Below, piece by piece: positions 1 through 9,524 of a stretch of DNA of 64,000 nucleotides; position 1 is the first letter of the stretch, and each line of letters starts with the position of its first letter. The DNA is from DAOVXM01 sp963746255 (GTDB lineage: Bacteria; Chloroflexota; Anaerolineae; Anaerolineales; UBA4823). The stretch lies in assembly GCA_963746255.1 (NCBI GenBank), contig CAVVAJ010000007.1:682001-746000 (forward strand). Direction: 5' to 3'. The notes under the pieces were generated by a model. It made no database searches, was not told the origin of the DNA, and was given only the letters and a program-made list of their open reading frames with translations. The position numbers were made by a program, and so were the translations under genes.

Positions 1-862
1 ACGCTGTTGAACAGCGGGTCGCCGGTTCGTCATCCAGGTCCTGCTCGAGCGTGCCGCGGGCCACCCAGACGCAGCCGTAGGGGATCTCGCCCACCTCGGG
101 GAAGCCCTGCGCGGTGTAGTCGACCGACTTCTGGGTGCCGCCGACGGTGAACATGTCGTCCATGTAGAGCTGGTAGCCATCTCGGTCGGTGCCGCCATCC
201 ACGGTCGACCGGGTGGTCGAGCTCCGGATAGGCTGTCAGCAGGCCGGCCTTCTCCTCATCGAGCCACGAGTACAGCGGCGCGCCGCTCTCGCAGTAGCGC
301 GAGATCCAGGCCGCCACGACCATGTTGCCCTCCACCGCGTGCACCATCTTGAAGACGTCGCCCGGGTAGGCGTGGCCGTTCTTCAGCACGAACGACGAGC
401 GGTCGGCCGAGTCGGACAGGTTGTAGTTCTTCCAGGTGGCGCCGTCGTCCAGCGAGAGGGCCGCAAAGGCGTCCCGCTCGCCGAAGCCGGCGCCGGTCGC
501 GATGCCGAGCGTCTCGTTCAGCTCCTCGAACTCGATGCCGTCGTTGTAGGTGATGATCAGCGGCTTGGCTTCGGGCCGGGTGTAGACCAGCGTCGCAGGT
601 CGAGGTGTCCTGGTTGGTGCAGTCACCGGCGTAGTACTCCAGCTCGCCGGAGGTCGTGTCGGGCGGCTCGCCCTGGGTGTCCTGCGCCGGCACGTACAGC
701 CACATGGTGCTCATCGCCGAGGCGCCGGTCATCGTGTCGCGGCGTGCGCGAGATGTTGCGCCTGAACAGCGGCCCGTCGTCGGCCGCCAGTACCAGCCCG
801 GCCGTCAGGCCGAGCAGCAGTACTGCCGCTATGATTACTAATAAGGTCTTTTTGCCTTTCAT
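1..862 (-). pseudogene. Secreted surface protein, 5' part, several frameshifts
   Basis: The gene starts at 862 after a good ribosome site (GAGGAGG) and a clear signal peptide of about 27 residues (MKGKK, hydrophobic core, LVLAADD). Reading must then change frame near 740, 620 and 200 to follow one continuous protein: 'MSTMWLYVPAQDTQGEPPDTT', then 'IITYNDGIEFEELNETLG', 'AFAALSLDDGATWKNYN', 'MVVAAWISRYCESGAPLYS', then 'SVDYTAQGFPEVGEIPYG'. All three shifts have the sense of an extra base. The BNR-like 'SLDDGATWK' and the overall wording resemble large exported choice-of-anchor-type proteins; that family name is from memory and only moderately sure. The gene runs off the left edge. Base composition is clearly more GC-rich than the rest of the window. 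Confidence 0.6.
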
Positions 863-1116
863 GATTGTATTGCCTCCTCAAGAGTCATCTTAAAAACTTC
901 AATATGGAGTAACTTCAGATCCTCAAGTCTTGCCTGTCCCATAATCTGTTCGTCCTTGATCGCCTCCTTTTCTGTGCGTCCCTCCGGCCGGTGTGGGCGG
1001 GTTGTCGGGAGGGTGGGGGGGTTAACCGTCAAGACCCGTGGCTGCCGCCGCGTCCCCCTGCTGTGGCGCTGCTACCGCGTGGGTCATGTTTCCAGGTCCT
1101 CGCCGCCAGTTCATCT

Positions 1117-1341
1117 TCACTCGTCTAGCATGCGCAGCGCGGGGGTGCCCCGGCTGGGCGGCTCCTGGATAAAATCTCGCTCGGTTTGCTGGCTGAGATA
1201 GTCATATAAATCTGTTAGGCTTGCGTAGTTGCGGCATTCGCCGCTGGCCACGTTCTGCAGGGAAGCCCGCCACTCCCCGTCGGGGTTCTCCTTCCAGATA
1301 CGCAGCAGGTACGATTGGTAGTAGCGGTGCGATGTAGTCAT
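1117..1341 (-). CDS. Small conserved protein, YQSYLLR type (copy A)
   Basis: A 74-residue protein without signal peptide or membrane segment. It opens 'MTTSHRYYQSYLLRIW' and continues with 'DGEWRASLQNVASGECRNY' and 'SLTDLYDYLSQQTERDF'. A near-identical paralogue sits at 35173-35391 on the opposite strand, and about 130 bases upstream of both are also alike, so gene and leader were duplicated together. Small proteins of this pattern are, as far as I recall, frequent in Chloroflexota genomes; the function is unknown. Conservation of reading frame between two copies that differ at many bases supports it as a real gene. Confidence 0.6.
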   Translation of the reverse strand: MTTSHRYYQSYLLRIWKENPDGEWRASLQNVASGECRNYASLTDLYDYLSQQTERDFIQEPPSRGTPALRMLDE

Positions 1342-2137
1342 ATGCCTCTGCTGGAATGCTGTGATGGGTTGCTATTGTTATTATTAGGTTAAGCCGTTAT
1401 ATCCGTGTTATGGCGGCGTGAATATAAGCGTGAAATGGCGTGTTCTAACCTTAAAAATTTCATAAGATTTGTGACAAACCGCAATTTGCCGTTCCGAGGG
1501 AGCCCAGCGACTGCAGAAGCTCGTTTTTTCTGCCAGAATTCAGGCTCTTTACCGGCTGGTATCCCCACAATTGCTGTGTGATCAGGGTGTTACCCCCACA
1601 TATCTGGACATGGCAACGCTAAAGCGTTGCTCGGGAGTATACCCTTGGCGACCCTGCGGGTCGCTGCAAAACTTCATGTCTACAGATGAGCTTGACGGCA
1701 ACGCGAAAGCGCTGTTCGGGAGTGTCCCCTCCGCAAAACTCCATGCTTATAGAAAAGCTTGATGGGAACCGCTAGAAGTTGGGGGGAACCTGTTGATGAT
1801 GTGCAGGGCAGCGAATGCCCACAGTTCAGCGGTGAGGTCCAGGCTGATTTTTGAGTAATAAATTATTTTTTCCGCTTGGTTCGAATGATGGGCTGCGATG
1901 TTGGGAGGACGGAGTAGGACGAGGGTTATTTATAGAACAAAAGTACTATAATAGTCGAGTTTTGAGAAGCGTTCTTGGAAGGGGTTTTGATTTCAGAGCT
2001 CTGATTGAGGATTGGTGAATGCTGCGCTGGTTTCATGAGGTTAGCCTCATCTTTGCACAAATCCAAGGCCGGATCCGGCTACCATGGGATGGCTCACAGC
2101 TGTTTGCAGCGTCTCATAGCCAGTATTTTTTGGGATA
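1117..2137. repeat. Inverted duplication, copy A (partner 34770-35690)
   Basis: Three blocks here recur in reverse complement at 34770-35690. The gene and its leader (1117-1480) match 35035-35391. The stretch 1500-1785, with its 'GTTACCCCCACATATCTGGA' core, matches 34770-34985. The stretch 1925-2137 matches about 35490-35690. The third block lies on the other flank in copy B, so the copies are rearranged as well as inverted. Identity is imperfect (many substitutions and short gaps). No transposase is encoded. The part from 1605 to 1785 holds two tandem units of the dispersed repeat also seen at 32.6 and 34.5 kb. Confidence 0.65.
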
Positions 2138-2317
2138 GTATTCTAAATATGGATTTAAATTGTTTAATGTCCTTTGATGGTTGGGGCTTTTTGGTGGAAT
2201 CTTTTTCAATATCCAAAGCCATATTTCACACTGCTTATCATCCGGGGGTGCCGCTGGTGCTGGAATCACGACAGCCAACAATACAATGATTGTTGTTAAC
2301 GCAAATATCTGCTTCAT
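2114..2317 (-). CDS. Small secreted peptide
   Basis: The start is the inner ATG at 2317 because it follows a very strong ribosome site (GGAGGGG) six bases upstream. The 67-residue product has a textbook signal peptide (MKQIFALTTIIVLLAVVIPAPAA) and a short basic/aromatic mature part (PPDDKQCEIWLWILKKIPPK ... EYYPKKYWL) with a single Cys. It is not a recognised family. Its last codons overlap the edge of the inverted duplication, so the 3' end may have been supplied by that element. A bacteriocin-like or structural peptide is possible but speculative. Confidence 0.5.
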   Translation of the reverse strand: MKQIFALTTIIVLLAVVIPAPAAPPDDKQCEIWLWILKKIPPKSPNHQRTLNNLNPYLEYYPKKYWL

Positions 2318-2523
2318 TTTTCCCCTCCGTAAATTGTGTATGAAGAACCCCCGGCACATTTCCAGAATACATAAAAATAGGGTTGGGTAAATTTTTTCCC
2401 TGATAAATCAGATTTGCGGCAGCAGATTGGTTGTGTTGATGTTTGAAAAACGGTGCGGGCTTCCTCTGCTGCCTATCTGGGAAGTGATATTCGATCAGAG
2501 CTATGTGGGTTTCGCATAGCATC

Positions 2524-3765
2524 TCACAATGGCAGTTCGAGGATAACGACTGTCCCATACTCAACCGCAGTTTGCACATCTAATTTGCCCCCAACCATCG
2601 CTGCCCGTTCGCGCATACCAGCCAGACCAAAATGTCCCTGGGCCACAAAACGGGACGAATCCACGCTCCCGGTGATGCCCTGTCCATCATCGGTGACAGT
2701 CAAACGCAGCCGGTCGGGGTATTGTGTCAGGCGCGCGGCGATCTCCGAGGCATCGGCGTGTTGGATGGCATTGTTGAGAGCCTCTTGGGTGATGCGGAAA
2801 ATAGCCAGCGCAACTTCAGCATCTAGTTGCAAATTTTCTACTTGGGTATCGAGGTGGACCGGGGCGCTAGAGCGGGAATCCAGCTCTTGCACCAGCCCTT
2901 TCAAGGCCGCGATCAAATCCTGCTGCAGGAGCGGCGGGCGCAGATCGTTGCAAATTGCCCGCAGCGCCTTCACTGTTTCGCTGGAACGAATCACCAGCGG
3001 GGCATATGAAGGTTCACCGGTCTCAGATAGGGTGTCCCTGGCTTTCAGGTCGCGGGTCACCGCACAAAGATCCTGCAAAACTCCGTCGTGCAGCTCGCGC
3101 GCCAGACTGCCGCGTTCACCTTCGCGGGCTGTAACAACCTGGCGGTACAAAGCCCGCATCTCAAGCGCAGATTGGCGCTCCTGTTCGGCGAATGTCATCG
3201 CTTCCAAGACTGCAGCGGCCTCCCGGGCGATGGAAGTCAGACAGCGCAGGTTTTCCGGTGAGTATTGCGCTTTCTCACTGCGTTGGCCCAGCATCCACAT
3301 CCCGCGCAGGCGGGTACCCCGCATCAGCGGAACCCAAACCTGTGTCCAGGTCAGGTCCGTGCGCCCTTGCTGGATAAGTTTCAAGAGTTGACCCTGGTTG
3401 GCTACCTGAGCCTCCCCGCTGGAAGCCACCCAACGCACGGCCGCGTGGCTGATCGGCAGGTGGAAATCATCCTCGCTGACAGAAACAAGCTGGTGCTCAT
3501 CAGGTAACAGCAGTGCGGCGCGTCGGATGCCCAATTCGCTGGGTAATTCCTCGATCAGCAGCTTGCTCAGCGCTTGCTGGTCTTTTACGCCCGTCAACTT
3601 ACGTCCATATTCGACCAGTAAAAGCCCGTGGTTGATGGGATCCCCATAACGCCGCAACCGCCACCATCTGCGCATACCCAGGAAAAGAAATAATCCCAGG
3701 GCTAATGTGATCCATCCTAAAACCAAACCATTCAGCAGCGTGTACCCGTTTCCAGTCATTGTCAT
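2524..3765 (-). CDS. Sensor histidine kinase, NarL/DesK type
   Basis: A 413-residue membrane kinase. A single N-terminal membrane helix (about residues 7-30, LVLGWITLALGLFLFLGM) is followed by a GAF-like region, then a HisKA_3 domain with the phospho-acceptor in 'ARELHDGVLQDL' and a HATPase with 'EALNNAIQHAD', 'DDGQGI' and 'GLAGMRERA'. It phosphorylates the response regulator encoded just upstream; the genes are one base apart when the ATG at 3765 is used (3807 would overlap). The divergent MacAB-like exporter suggests control of an envelope or drug-efflux response. Confidence 0.9.
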   Translation of the reverse strand: MTMTGNGYTLLNGLVLGWITLALGLFLFLGMRRWWRLRRYGDPINHGLLLVEYGRKLTGVKDQQALSKLLIEELPSELGIRRAALLLPDEHQLVSVSEDDFHLPISHAAVRWVASSGEAQVANQGQLLKLIQQGRTDLTWTQVWVPLMRGTRLRGMWMLGQRSEKAQYSPENLRCLTSIAREAAAVLEAMTFAEQERQSALEMRALYRQVVTAREGERGSLARELHDGVLQDLCAVTRDLKARDTLSETGEPSYAPLVIRSSETVKALRAICNDLRPPLLQQDLIAALKGLVQELDSRSSAPVHLDTQVENLQLDAEVALAIFRITQEALNNAIQHADASEIAARLTQYPDRLRLTVTDDGQGITGSVDSSRFVAQGHFGLAGMRERAAMVGGKLDVQTAVEYGTVVILELPL

Positions 3766-3766
3766 C

Positions 3767-4394
3767 TCAGAGTAGCTGGCGCTCTTCCGCAACCTGGAGG
3801 GCTTCATAACGGCTGTGCACGTCCAGCTTGCGGTAAATGGCGCTCAGGTGATTGCGCACCGTACCAGGCGAGATATGCAGCGCCTGCGCAATTTGCGGGT
3901 TCGGCAGGCCCCGTTTTGCCAGGCGTAAAACCTCGACCTCGCGTTCGGATAGCAGCTGCTCTTTCCCTTCGGAGCGGGTAGCCCTGGCCAGGGCCGCGTA
4001 GGCCTGCGGGCTGAGGTAGATCTCGCCACCGGCTAAATCGCGGATAATCGTGTCAATCCGGGAGACATAATCATCATCTTTGAGAATATATCCGTGCACG
4101 CCGGCTTGCAGCAGGTCATGCACCATAGCAGGGTCAATATAGGCGCTGAGCAGGCAGATTTTGAGGTTTGGGAAATCGGATCGCAAGCCCCGCACCGCTG
4201 ATAGGGCGTCGAACTCGGGTTCGATGAACACATCCAGCAGCAGTACATCGGGGCGAGTCTGGCGGACCAGTGCGGGCACTTCCATCCCATGCCTCGAACT
4301 CGGCGACCAACTGGATGTCTGGTGTCTCATCCAGTAACGTTTTTAGAGCAATGGCAACATGCGGATGATCATCCACAACTGCGACACGGATCAT
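3767..4394 (-). pseudogene. LuxR/NarL-family response regulator, one frameshift
   Basis: The first part (MIRVAVVDDHPHVAIALKTL) is a receiver start with acidic pocket 'VVDDHP'. The rest, in the next frame, has the phosphorylated Asp in 'DVLLLDVFIE', the conserved Lys in 'GYILKDDD' and a C-terminal LuxR helix-turn-helix ('LSEREVEVLRLAKRGLPNPQ', 'VRNHLSAIYRKL'). The shift lies near 4285-4310 and behaves as one extra base, so a functional protein is likely if it is a sequencing error. It partners the histidine kinase at 2524-3765 and is read from the promoter at 4417-4444. Confidence 0.8.
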
Positions 4395-4416
4395 ATCCTC
4401 ACCTCCATGTGCTTAG

Positions 4417-4444
4417 ATTGTACCTGAGAGGATCGGAGCGTCAA
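4417..4444 (-). promoter_or_regulatory. Sigma-70-like promoter of the two-component operon
   Basis: On the minus strand TTGACG (4444-4439) and TACAAT (4422-4417) are separated by 16 bases and sit just ahead of the response-regulator start at 4394. The match to consensus is close. This is by eye only; no transcription start is known. Confidence 0.55.
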
Positions 4445-4474
4445 TATTTGCCAGTCATTGGAGACCATGACACT

Positions 4475-4492
4475 GTCACACTGAAATGTGAC
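4475..4492. promoter_or_regulatory. Possible operator in divergent promoter region
   Basis: A perfect 6-base inverted repeat, GTCACA-6-TGTGAC, lies between the regulator promoter and the exporter genes. A dyad with helical-turn spacing in this position fits a NarL-family regulator site, but it could be chance. Confidence 0.35.
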
Positions 4493-4602
4493 GCTCGCTA
4501 CAGGGGCTATATGATCGCTGCATACAGACAATCGTTTGTGGTTGTTGTATTATGAGAAAGACATTACTAGAGAAATATCCATGTCATCGGCGAGGTGCAA
4601 GC

Positions 4603-5280
4603 ATGCTACAAGCAAATAACCTAACTTTATCTTACCAGGACGGTGAAGTTACCGTAAACGCCGTCAAGGATGTTTCGATTTCTATTGAAGACCACCAGTT
4701 CATCGGGATTTTAGGCCCTTCTGGTTCGGGTAAGAGTTCGCTGTTGTATTTACTGAGTGGACTACGCCAGCCAACTACGGGAGAAATCTGCCTGGATGAC
4801 CGTGTGTACAGCAAAATGTCTGAAAACGAGCGCGTCGCCTTGCGTCGCAGCGATTTCGGGTTTGTTTTTCAGCAGCACTTTTTGATTAACTATCTCACCG
4901 CGCTGGAAAATGTGATGGTCGCCGCCCCGCTGCAGGACAAAGCCCATGTCGAACAGGCCAGGGCACTGTTAGCAGATTTAGGGATGGGCGACAAATTACA
5001 CCGCTTCCCTTATGAACTCTCCGGCGGCGAACGGCAGCGGGTGGCCATTGCGCGTGCCATGATCCACCGCCCGCGCGTCATCTTCGCCGACGAGCCGACC
5101 GGATTACTGGATCGACGGACTGGTTTGCAGGTCATGGCCCTCTTACGTGGTTACCGCGATCAGGGCAGCCTGATTGCCGTTACCCACAACCCCGAGATAC
5201 TCTCCGAGGCCGACCTGGTGATCACCCTCCGTGATGGGCACGTCGCCGAAGTCAAAGACCGCGTAAGGAATGCGGCCTGA
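4603..5280 (+). CDS. ABC exporter ATPase, MacB/LolD class
   Basis: A 225-residue nucleotide-binding subunit: Walker A 'GPSGSGKSS', Q-loop region 'FVFQQHF', signature 'LSGGERQRVAIARA', Walker B 'VIFADEPTG', H-loop 'AVTHNP'. The ATG at 4603 is preferred over 4552 because it has a GAGGTG ribosome site and gives the family's usual start. It should power the FtsX-type permease that follows 11 bases later, together with the fusion protein at 7755, as a MacAB-like efflux or lipoprotein/peptide export system. The substrate cannot be told. Confidence 0.93.
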   Translation: MLQANNLTLSYQDGEVTVNAVKDVSISIEDHQFIGILGPSGSGKSSLLYLLSGLRQPTTGEICLDDRVYSKMSENERVALRRSDFGFVFQQHFLINYLTALENVMVAAPLQDKAHVEQARALLADLGMGDKLHRFPYELSGGERQRVAIARAMIHRPRVIFADEPTGLLDRRTGLQVMALLRGYRDQGSLIAVTHNPEILSEADLVITLRDGHVAEVKDRVRNAA

Positions 5281-5290
5281 GGGGTGCCTC

Positions 5291-7643
5291 ATGAACCCAA
5301 TATCCCCCCTCACCTACTACCGCCGGCATAAAAGAAGCGCGCTGCTGCAAATTTTCATGATCAGCGTAGCTACGGCAGGTTTGATTATTCTAGTTGGCGT
5401 GCTTGATGCTATACCCTTACGCGCGAACGTCAGCTATTTGACCAGACTCAGTCGGCGTGATCCCCATCGGAGAGCTGCTCGATCCAGCTGTGGTCTCGCA
5501 AATCCAAACCAACCCAAATGTGGAACGCGTTATTCCAGACAACGGGCTGTGGATTTCCCTGCCAACCCTGCTTGGCACAGATTCCCAACGCTTGTTGGGT
5601 GTTTCCCGGCCAGATGCTGAGTATCTGATGCAGCACTGCGGCGTGCGTCTCAAAGAAGGTCGCATGTTCGAGCCGCGGGGCAACGAGGTTTTACTTTCTG
5701 AAGAAATCGCGCGTGCTCTGAACTTGAGGATTGGTAACGAAATTGATCGCGGGATCGATCCAGATTACTACGAGGCAATATCTGCACCACTGGTATTGGT
5801 CGGCATCCTGGAGGGCGATCCGGAATTCAATCAAGGACCGAGTGTGCGGATAGGTTTTATTTCGAGCGAGTACCTGGATAGTCACGAGCTGTATGCGCCG
5901 CGCAAAACCAGCCTGCTGGTCATCGCCAGGGAAGGATACAAAGCAGATGTAGATGCATTCTTGGAGACCACGATTCGTTCCAAATATACAGAAGTGGAAA
6001 CGTTTGATCTTCTTATCAGCTTCCTCAATATGGCCCGGATTGGCGTATACGTCATTTTTGGAGTTGTCAACAGCATCGTGGCCGTGGCGGTAGCTTTTGT
6101 TGTCGGAATCGTCAACCGCATCGCCATCACCGATCGCCTGAGTGAATTCGGCTTGCTGCATGCTCTAGGCCGCCATAAAAAACATTTGATCCGCCGCCTG
6201 ACGCTGGAGACGGCGGCCGTGGCCGGACTCGGCTGGATCGTTGGATTGGGGTTGGCGCTCTTATTTATGTCCTGGATCAAGAACACGATCTTCTACAACC
6301 TGGGCATGGAGCTCGATCTGTTCAACCTGTCGCCGCTCTGTTTTGTGATCCCCATTCCGATTATTGTCGTTGCCCTGGCTTTTTTCAGCATCAGGAAAAT
6401 ATTTTCTACCCTGGATGCGGTGGCCATCATCGAGCGGGGGAAGCTGAGCATGGAGGAATCGCAAGGCAGACTCACGACGAAAAGATCCTATGCGAAACCC
6501 CTCTCGTCTATCACTTTTTCACTGCGTCACCGCCGGCGCGGCGTACTGATGATTCTCAGCACGGCCCTGATGGTCTTGAGTATCACCTTTCCTGTTTTCT
6601 TACTTTCCGCTATGACGAGTGCAATGAAACCATACTTACAATATCTGCAAGATGTAAGCGTTGTCCATTCGACTGCGCAATCCGAACTCGCACCAGGCAT
6701 CGTGGGCCAAATCAAAGGCCACACTGCCGTAGCGCACACAATCCCTACCATCCCACTTGGCGTCCGGATGGTCTTACCTCCGGGCGGAGGAACGGATGCC
6801 TATATTCTTGGAGTGTCCGAAACCGACCTGCCCGTCCTTCTAGGATCATTTGGCATGCAGCTTCAGGAAGGACGATTGCCGCAGACCGGCAGCAATGAGA
6901 TTGTGCTTTCGTCCGCGATCGCCGTCAACCGTGGACTCCATATAGGCGACATTATCGGTGGGGAGACGGATACCGGCGATTCGCTGATCGAGGATAATAT
7001 CCCGGTCGAAATGGAGATCGTTGGGATTCTCTCCCCCGACCTTCCCTGGGTGGGGTTTGCCTCATACGAATACCTGAACGCGCACGAACTCACTTTGTCC
7101 CGGAACCGGCATTGGATCATCATCCCGCGTGCAGGACAAAAGGGAGCGTTGGACAGTTGGCTGGGTGAAAACGTGGACTCAACCCAGACGCGGGTCGTCA
7201 TCCTTGACCGCGAAGAACGTGAATATAGTGAAATGACTTCGTCTATGGTGCTTACCTTTGCGATGCTGGAGTGTATGATCGCCGCCGTGGCCGCAATTGC
7301 CCTGGCCGCATTGAACTATATCTATTATTCCCAACGCAAGACAGAATTCGGCATCTTAAATGCCATCGGATACAGCCGGTCGTGGCTCGTGTGGCGAACG
7401 ATGAAAGAAACGGCCAGCGTAGTCGGTATGGCGTGGGTTATTGGGGCAATGCTTTGTGGTATTGGGTTGTTCATAATGCAGCAATTTTTCTATGCGCCGC
7501 GTGGTTTGACCATGAACCTCTTCAACCTGACGCCCTGGCTCCTGACGCTAACCATCCCATTGGCCATCTTTGTTTCAAGTGTGGGGGAGGCTGCCTGGAT
7601 TTTGCGCAAGCTTGATCCGGTAGCCATCGTCGAGCGGAGATAA
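5291..7643 (+). pseudogene. FtsX/MacB-type ABC permease, one frameshift
   Basis: The N-terminus (MNPISPLTYYRRHKRSALLQ, then a membrane helix) is in one frame to about 5450 and the remaining 700-plus residues are in the next, implying one extra base. The protein has the duplicated FtsX plan: an extracytoplasmic domain, three helices ('IGVYVIFGVVNSIVAVAVAF' onward), a second start-like region near residue 390 ('RRRGVLMILSTALMVLSI'), a second periplasmic domain and three final helices, ending 'LDPVAIVERR'. It is the membrane subunit for the ATPase at 4603. Confidence 0.82.
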
Positions 7644-7646
7644 GCC

Positions 7647-7752
7647 ATGATGAACCCACGCTCACCTACCACCTATTATCGCCGTCACCGCTGGCACAAC
7701 CGCCTGGACACTGTCCAAACTCGATCCCGTGTCGATCATTGAGAGAAGGTAA
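7647..7752 (+). pseudogene. Collapsed second FtsX-type permease gene
   Basis: This 106-base stretch reads 'MMNPRSPTTYYRRHRWHN' in one frame, matching the start of the upstream permease, and then 'WTLSKLDPVSIIERR' plus stop in another, matching the upstream permease's last 15 residues. The middle of a second permease gene, about 2.2 kb, is therefore missing, with the junction near 7700. Either a real internal deletion or a collapsed assembly of two near-identical tandem genes explains it. The fusion-protein gene starts two bases after the stop. Confidence 0.75.
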
Positions 7753-7754
7753 GA

Positions 7755-9119
7755 ATGAAATACTTCAAAATGATATTTTTATTGACCTTACTGTTACTCA
7801 CTTCTGCCTGCAGCAGCGCGGCAGATGCCTCGCCAGCGCCAACCCCAATCGTTGAGCAACCCTCACAAGTATCTTATGCTTCCCCAACGAATATCCGGGC
7901 CAACGGCATTCTGCTGCCGGTCCAGCAGATGGAATTGAGTTTTGGTAGCGGGGGCTTTATTGAAGCAGTTGAAGTGGGTGTTGGGGAGACTGTGAGCGCG
8001 GGGCAGGTTCTCGTGCGGTTGGATGCAACAGAAGCTGGGTTTTCGCTGCAGCAGGCCGAAGCAGAACTGGCCGCTGCCCAGGCCAATTACGATATGGTCG
8101 TCGCCGGTGCTCCCGCCGAACAACAAGTGGCCATATCATCCGCCAACCTGGATTTGCTGGCAGCCCAGCAAGCACTTGCCGCCATCCACGCAGATGCAGA
8201 CCTGGCGGCTGCACAGGCGCTGCAGGCCGTGGTAGAAGCCCAAATAGCTGTTGGTGATGCCCAGCGTTATCTGGCTGGTATGGCATCCTCGGCCAACCAA
8301 TCCTTTATCGATGCCGCCTATGCAAATATGATCCTGGCCGGATCCAGCCTGGATAAGGCTAAGGAAGCCTACAAACCCTGGAGGTACAAACCCGAAAACA
8401 ACATCACGCGCGCCGCGCTGCTCGGCAAGCTGGCCGAAGCCCAGCAAGTATATGATGCCAGCGTGCGCAGATACAATGGCCTGCTTGGCAGCGCAAGTGA
8501 AATCGATCTCGCCCAGGCCGAGTCGGACATGTCGCTGGCACAGGCGCAGCTGTCCAACGCGCAGGGTACGTACGAAACCCTGAAAGAAGGGCCGGACCCC
8601 GATAAAATCGCCCTGGCTGAAGCACAGGCTGCCAATGCCCTGGCGCGGCTAACCCTGGCTGAGGTGGGTGGTCTAACGGCCGAACAATTGGCCCTGGCCC
8701 AGGCGCAAGTGGATGCAGCGCGCGCCAATCTCGACATAGTACGGGCTCAGGTTGGGAATATGGTCATCATTGCCCCCTTTGATGGGATCATCTCTGAAGT
8801 GCGCGCGAATCAAGGGCAGTGGGCCACGCCTGGGGAGATGATGGTCGAAGTGCTGGATACCTCACGTTGGCGCATCGAGACAAAAAATGTAGGTGAACTT
8901 CAGATCGGGCAGATACAAATCGGGCAGGAGGTCCAGGTCTCGGTGAATGCTTTCAATAGTGAGACGCTCGGCGGGCATGTCCTGTCCATCTCACCGGTCG
9001 CCATTGTGCAGCAAGGTGATACCACATACACACTGTCGATTGAGTTGGAGCCTACGGATCTCAATCTATGGCCCGGGATGACAACCCAAGTGGTAATCAT
9101 TCTCGAAAGCGCATCGTAG
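7755..9119 (+). CDS. Membrane-fusion lipoprotein (HlyD/MacA family)
   Basis: A 454-residue periplasmic adaptor. A lipoprotein signal ('LLLLTSACSS', Cys 19) is followed by a lipoyl-like half ('GGFIEAVEVGVGETVSAGQV'), a long alanine/glutamine-rich coiled-coil hairpin (about residues 90-310), the second lipoyl half ('IIAPFDGIISEVRANQGQWA') and a beta-barrel domain. It would link the ATPase/permease pair to the outside. It lies at the end of the exporter operon and directly follows the permease remnant. Confidence 0.88.
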   Translation: MKYFKMIFLLTLLLLTSACSSAADASPAPTPIVEQPSQVSYASPTNIRANGILLPVQQMELSFGSGGFIEAVEVGVGETVSAGQVLVRLDATEAGFSLQQAEAELAAAQANYDMVVAGAPAEQQVAISSANLDLLAAQQALAAIHADADLAAAQALQAVVEAQIAVGDAQRYLAGMASSANQSFIDAAYANMILAGSSLDKAKEAYKPWRYKPENNITRAALLGKLAEAQQVYDASVRRYNGLLGSASEIDLAQAESDMSLAQAQLSNAQGTYETLKEGPDPDKIALAEAQAANALARLTLAEVGGLTAEQLALAQAQVDAARANLDIVRAQVGNMVIIAPFDGIISEVRANQGQWATPGEMMVEVLDTSRWRIETKNVGELQIGQIQIGQEVQVSVNAFNSETLGGHVLSISPVAIVQQGDTTYTLSIELEPTDLNLWPGMTTQVVIILESAS

Positions 9120-9126
9120 CCAGCGC

Positions 9127-9399
9127 CTAGGTGCTGCCGTTGCTCTCCTGCCCGTCCAGTGCACAGTTCTTGCTGCCAATCTCTTCGACGCACTCGATCA
9201 GCAGCGCGCCGGAACCGCAGACCGGGCAGTAGATGAGCTCCCCGGACGGGGCGTCCAGCAGCATGGCCAGCAGGCGCGATACCCCCGGTGGGGTGTAGAA
9301 TACGCCGGCTTTCTTTCCCGTCCCGGTAGCAGTCTTACCGATCAGGTACTCGTAGGCGTCGCCGATGATATCCATCCCATTGATGCGGCTTGGGCGCAT
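9127..9399 (-). pseudogene. Type I restriction methylase (hsdM) relic
   Basis: Ninety residues match the N-terminal/SAM-binding part of HsdM: 'DIIGDAYEYLIGK', 'GVFYTPPGVSRLLAMLLD' and 'PVCGSGALLIE' in place of the usual DPTCGSGSLL. It stops at 'GQESNGST' with no NPPF catalytic motif, and the upstream frame is blocked by a stop. Both ends are lost, so it cannot methylate DNA. No hsdR or hsdS is near; it is a scar of a lost restriction system. Confidence 0.7.
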
Positions 9400-9524
9400 G
9401 TCCAGGCGCGGTCATGCAAGACGGTCAGCAAGACCAGCAAGTCACACGGGCCAAAAATTTGATAATTCCTAGCTGCCTCTTAGTAATTTACTCCCCATAA
9501 GGCTTGTTTACTGGTTCCTGCCTT

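Noticed and set aside
189..893. Plus-strand 234-codon frame at the left end
   Set aside because: Arg-rich shadow of the GC-rich secreted-protein gene.
2453..3391. Long plus-strand open frame opposite the histidine kinase
   Set aside because: Antisense shadow; Ser/Arg-rich with no domain, while the kinase motifs are clear.
9127..9399. Active type I restriction system
   Set aside because: Only a truncated hsdM piece without its catalytic NPPF motif and no hsdR/hsdS.
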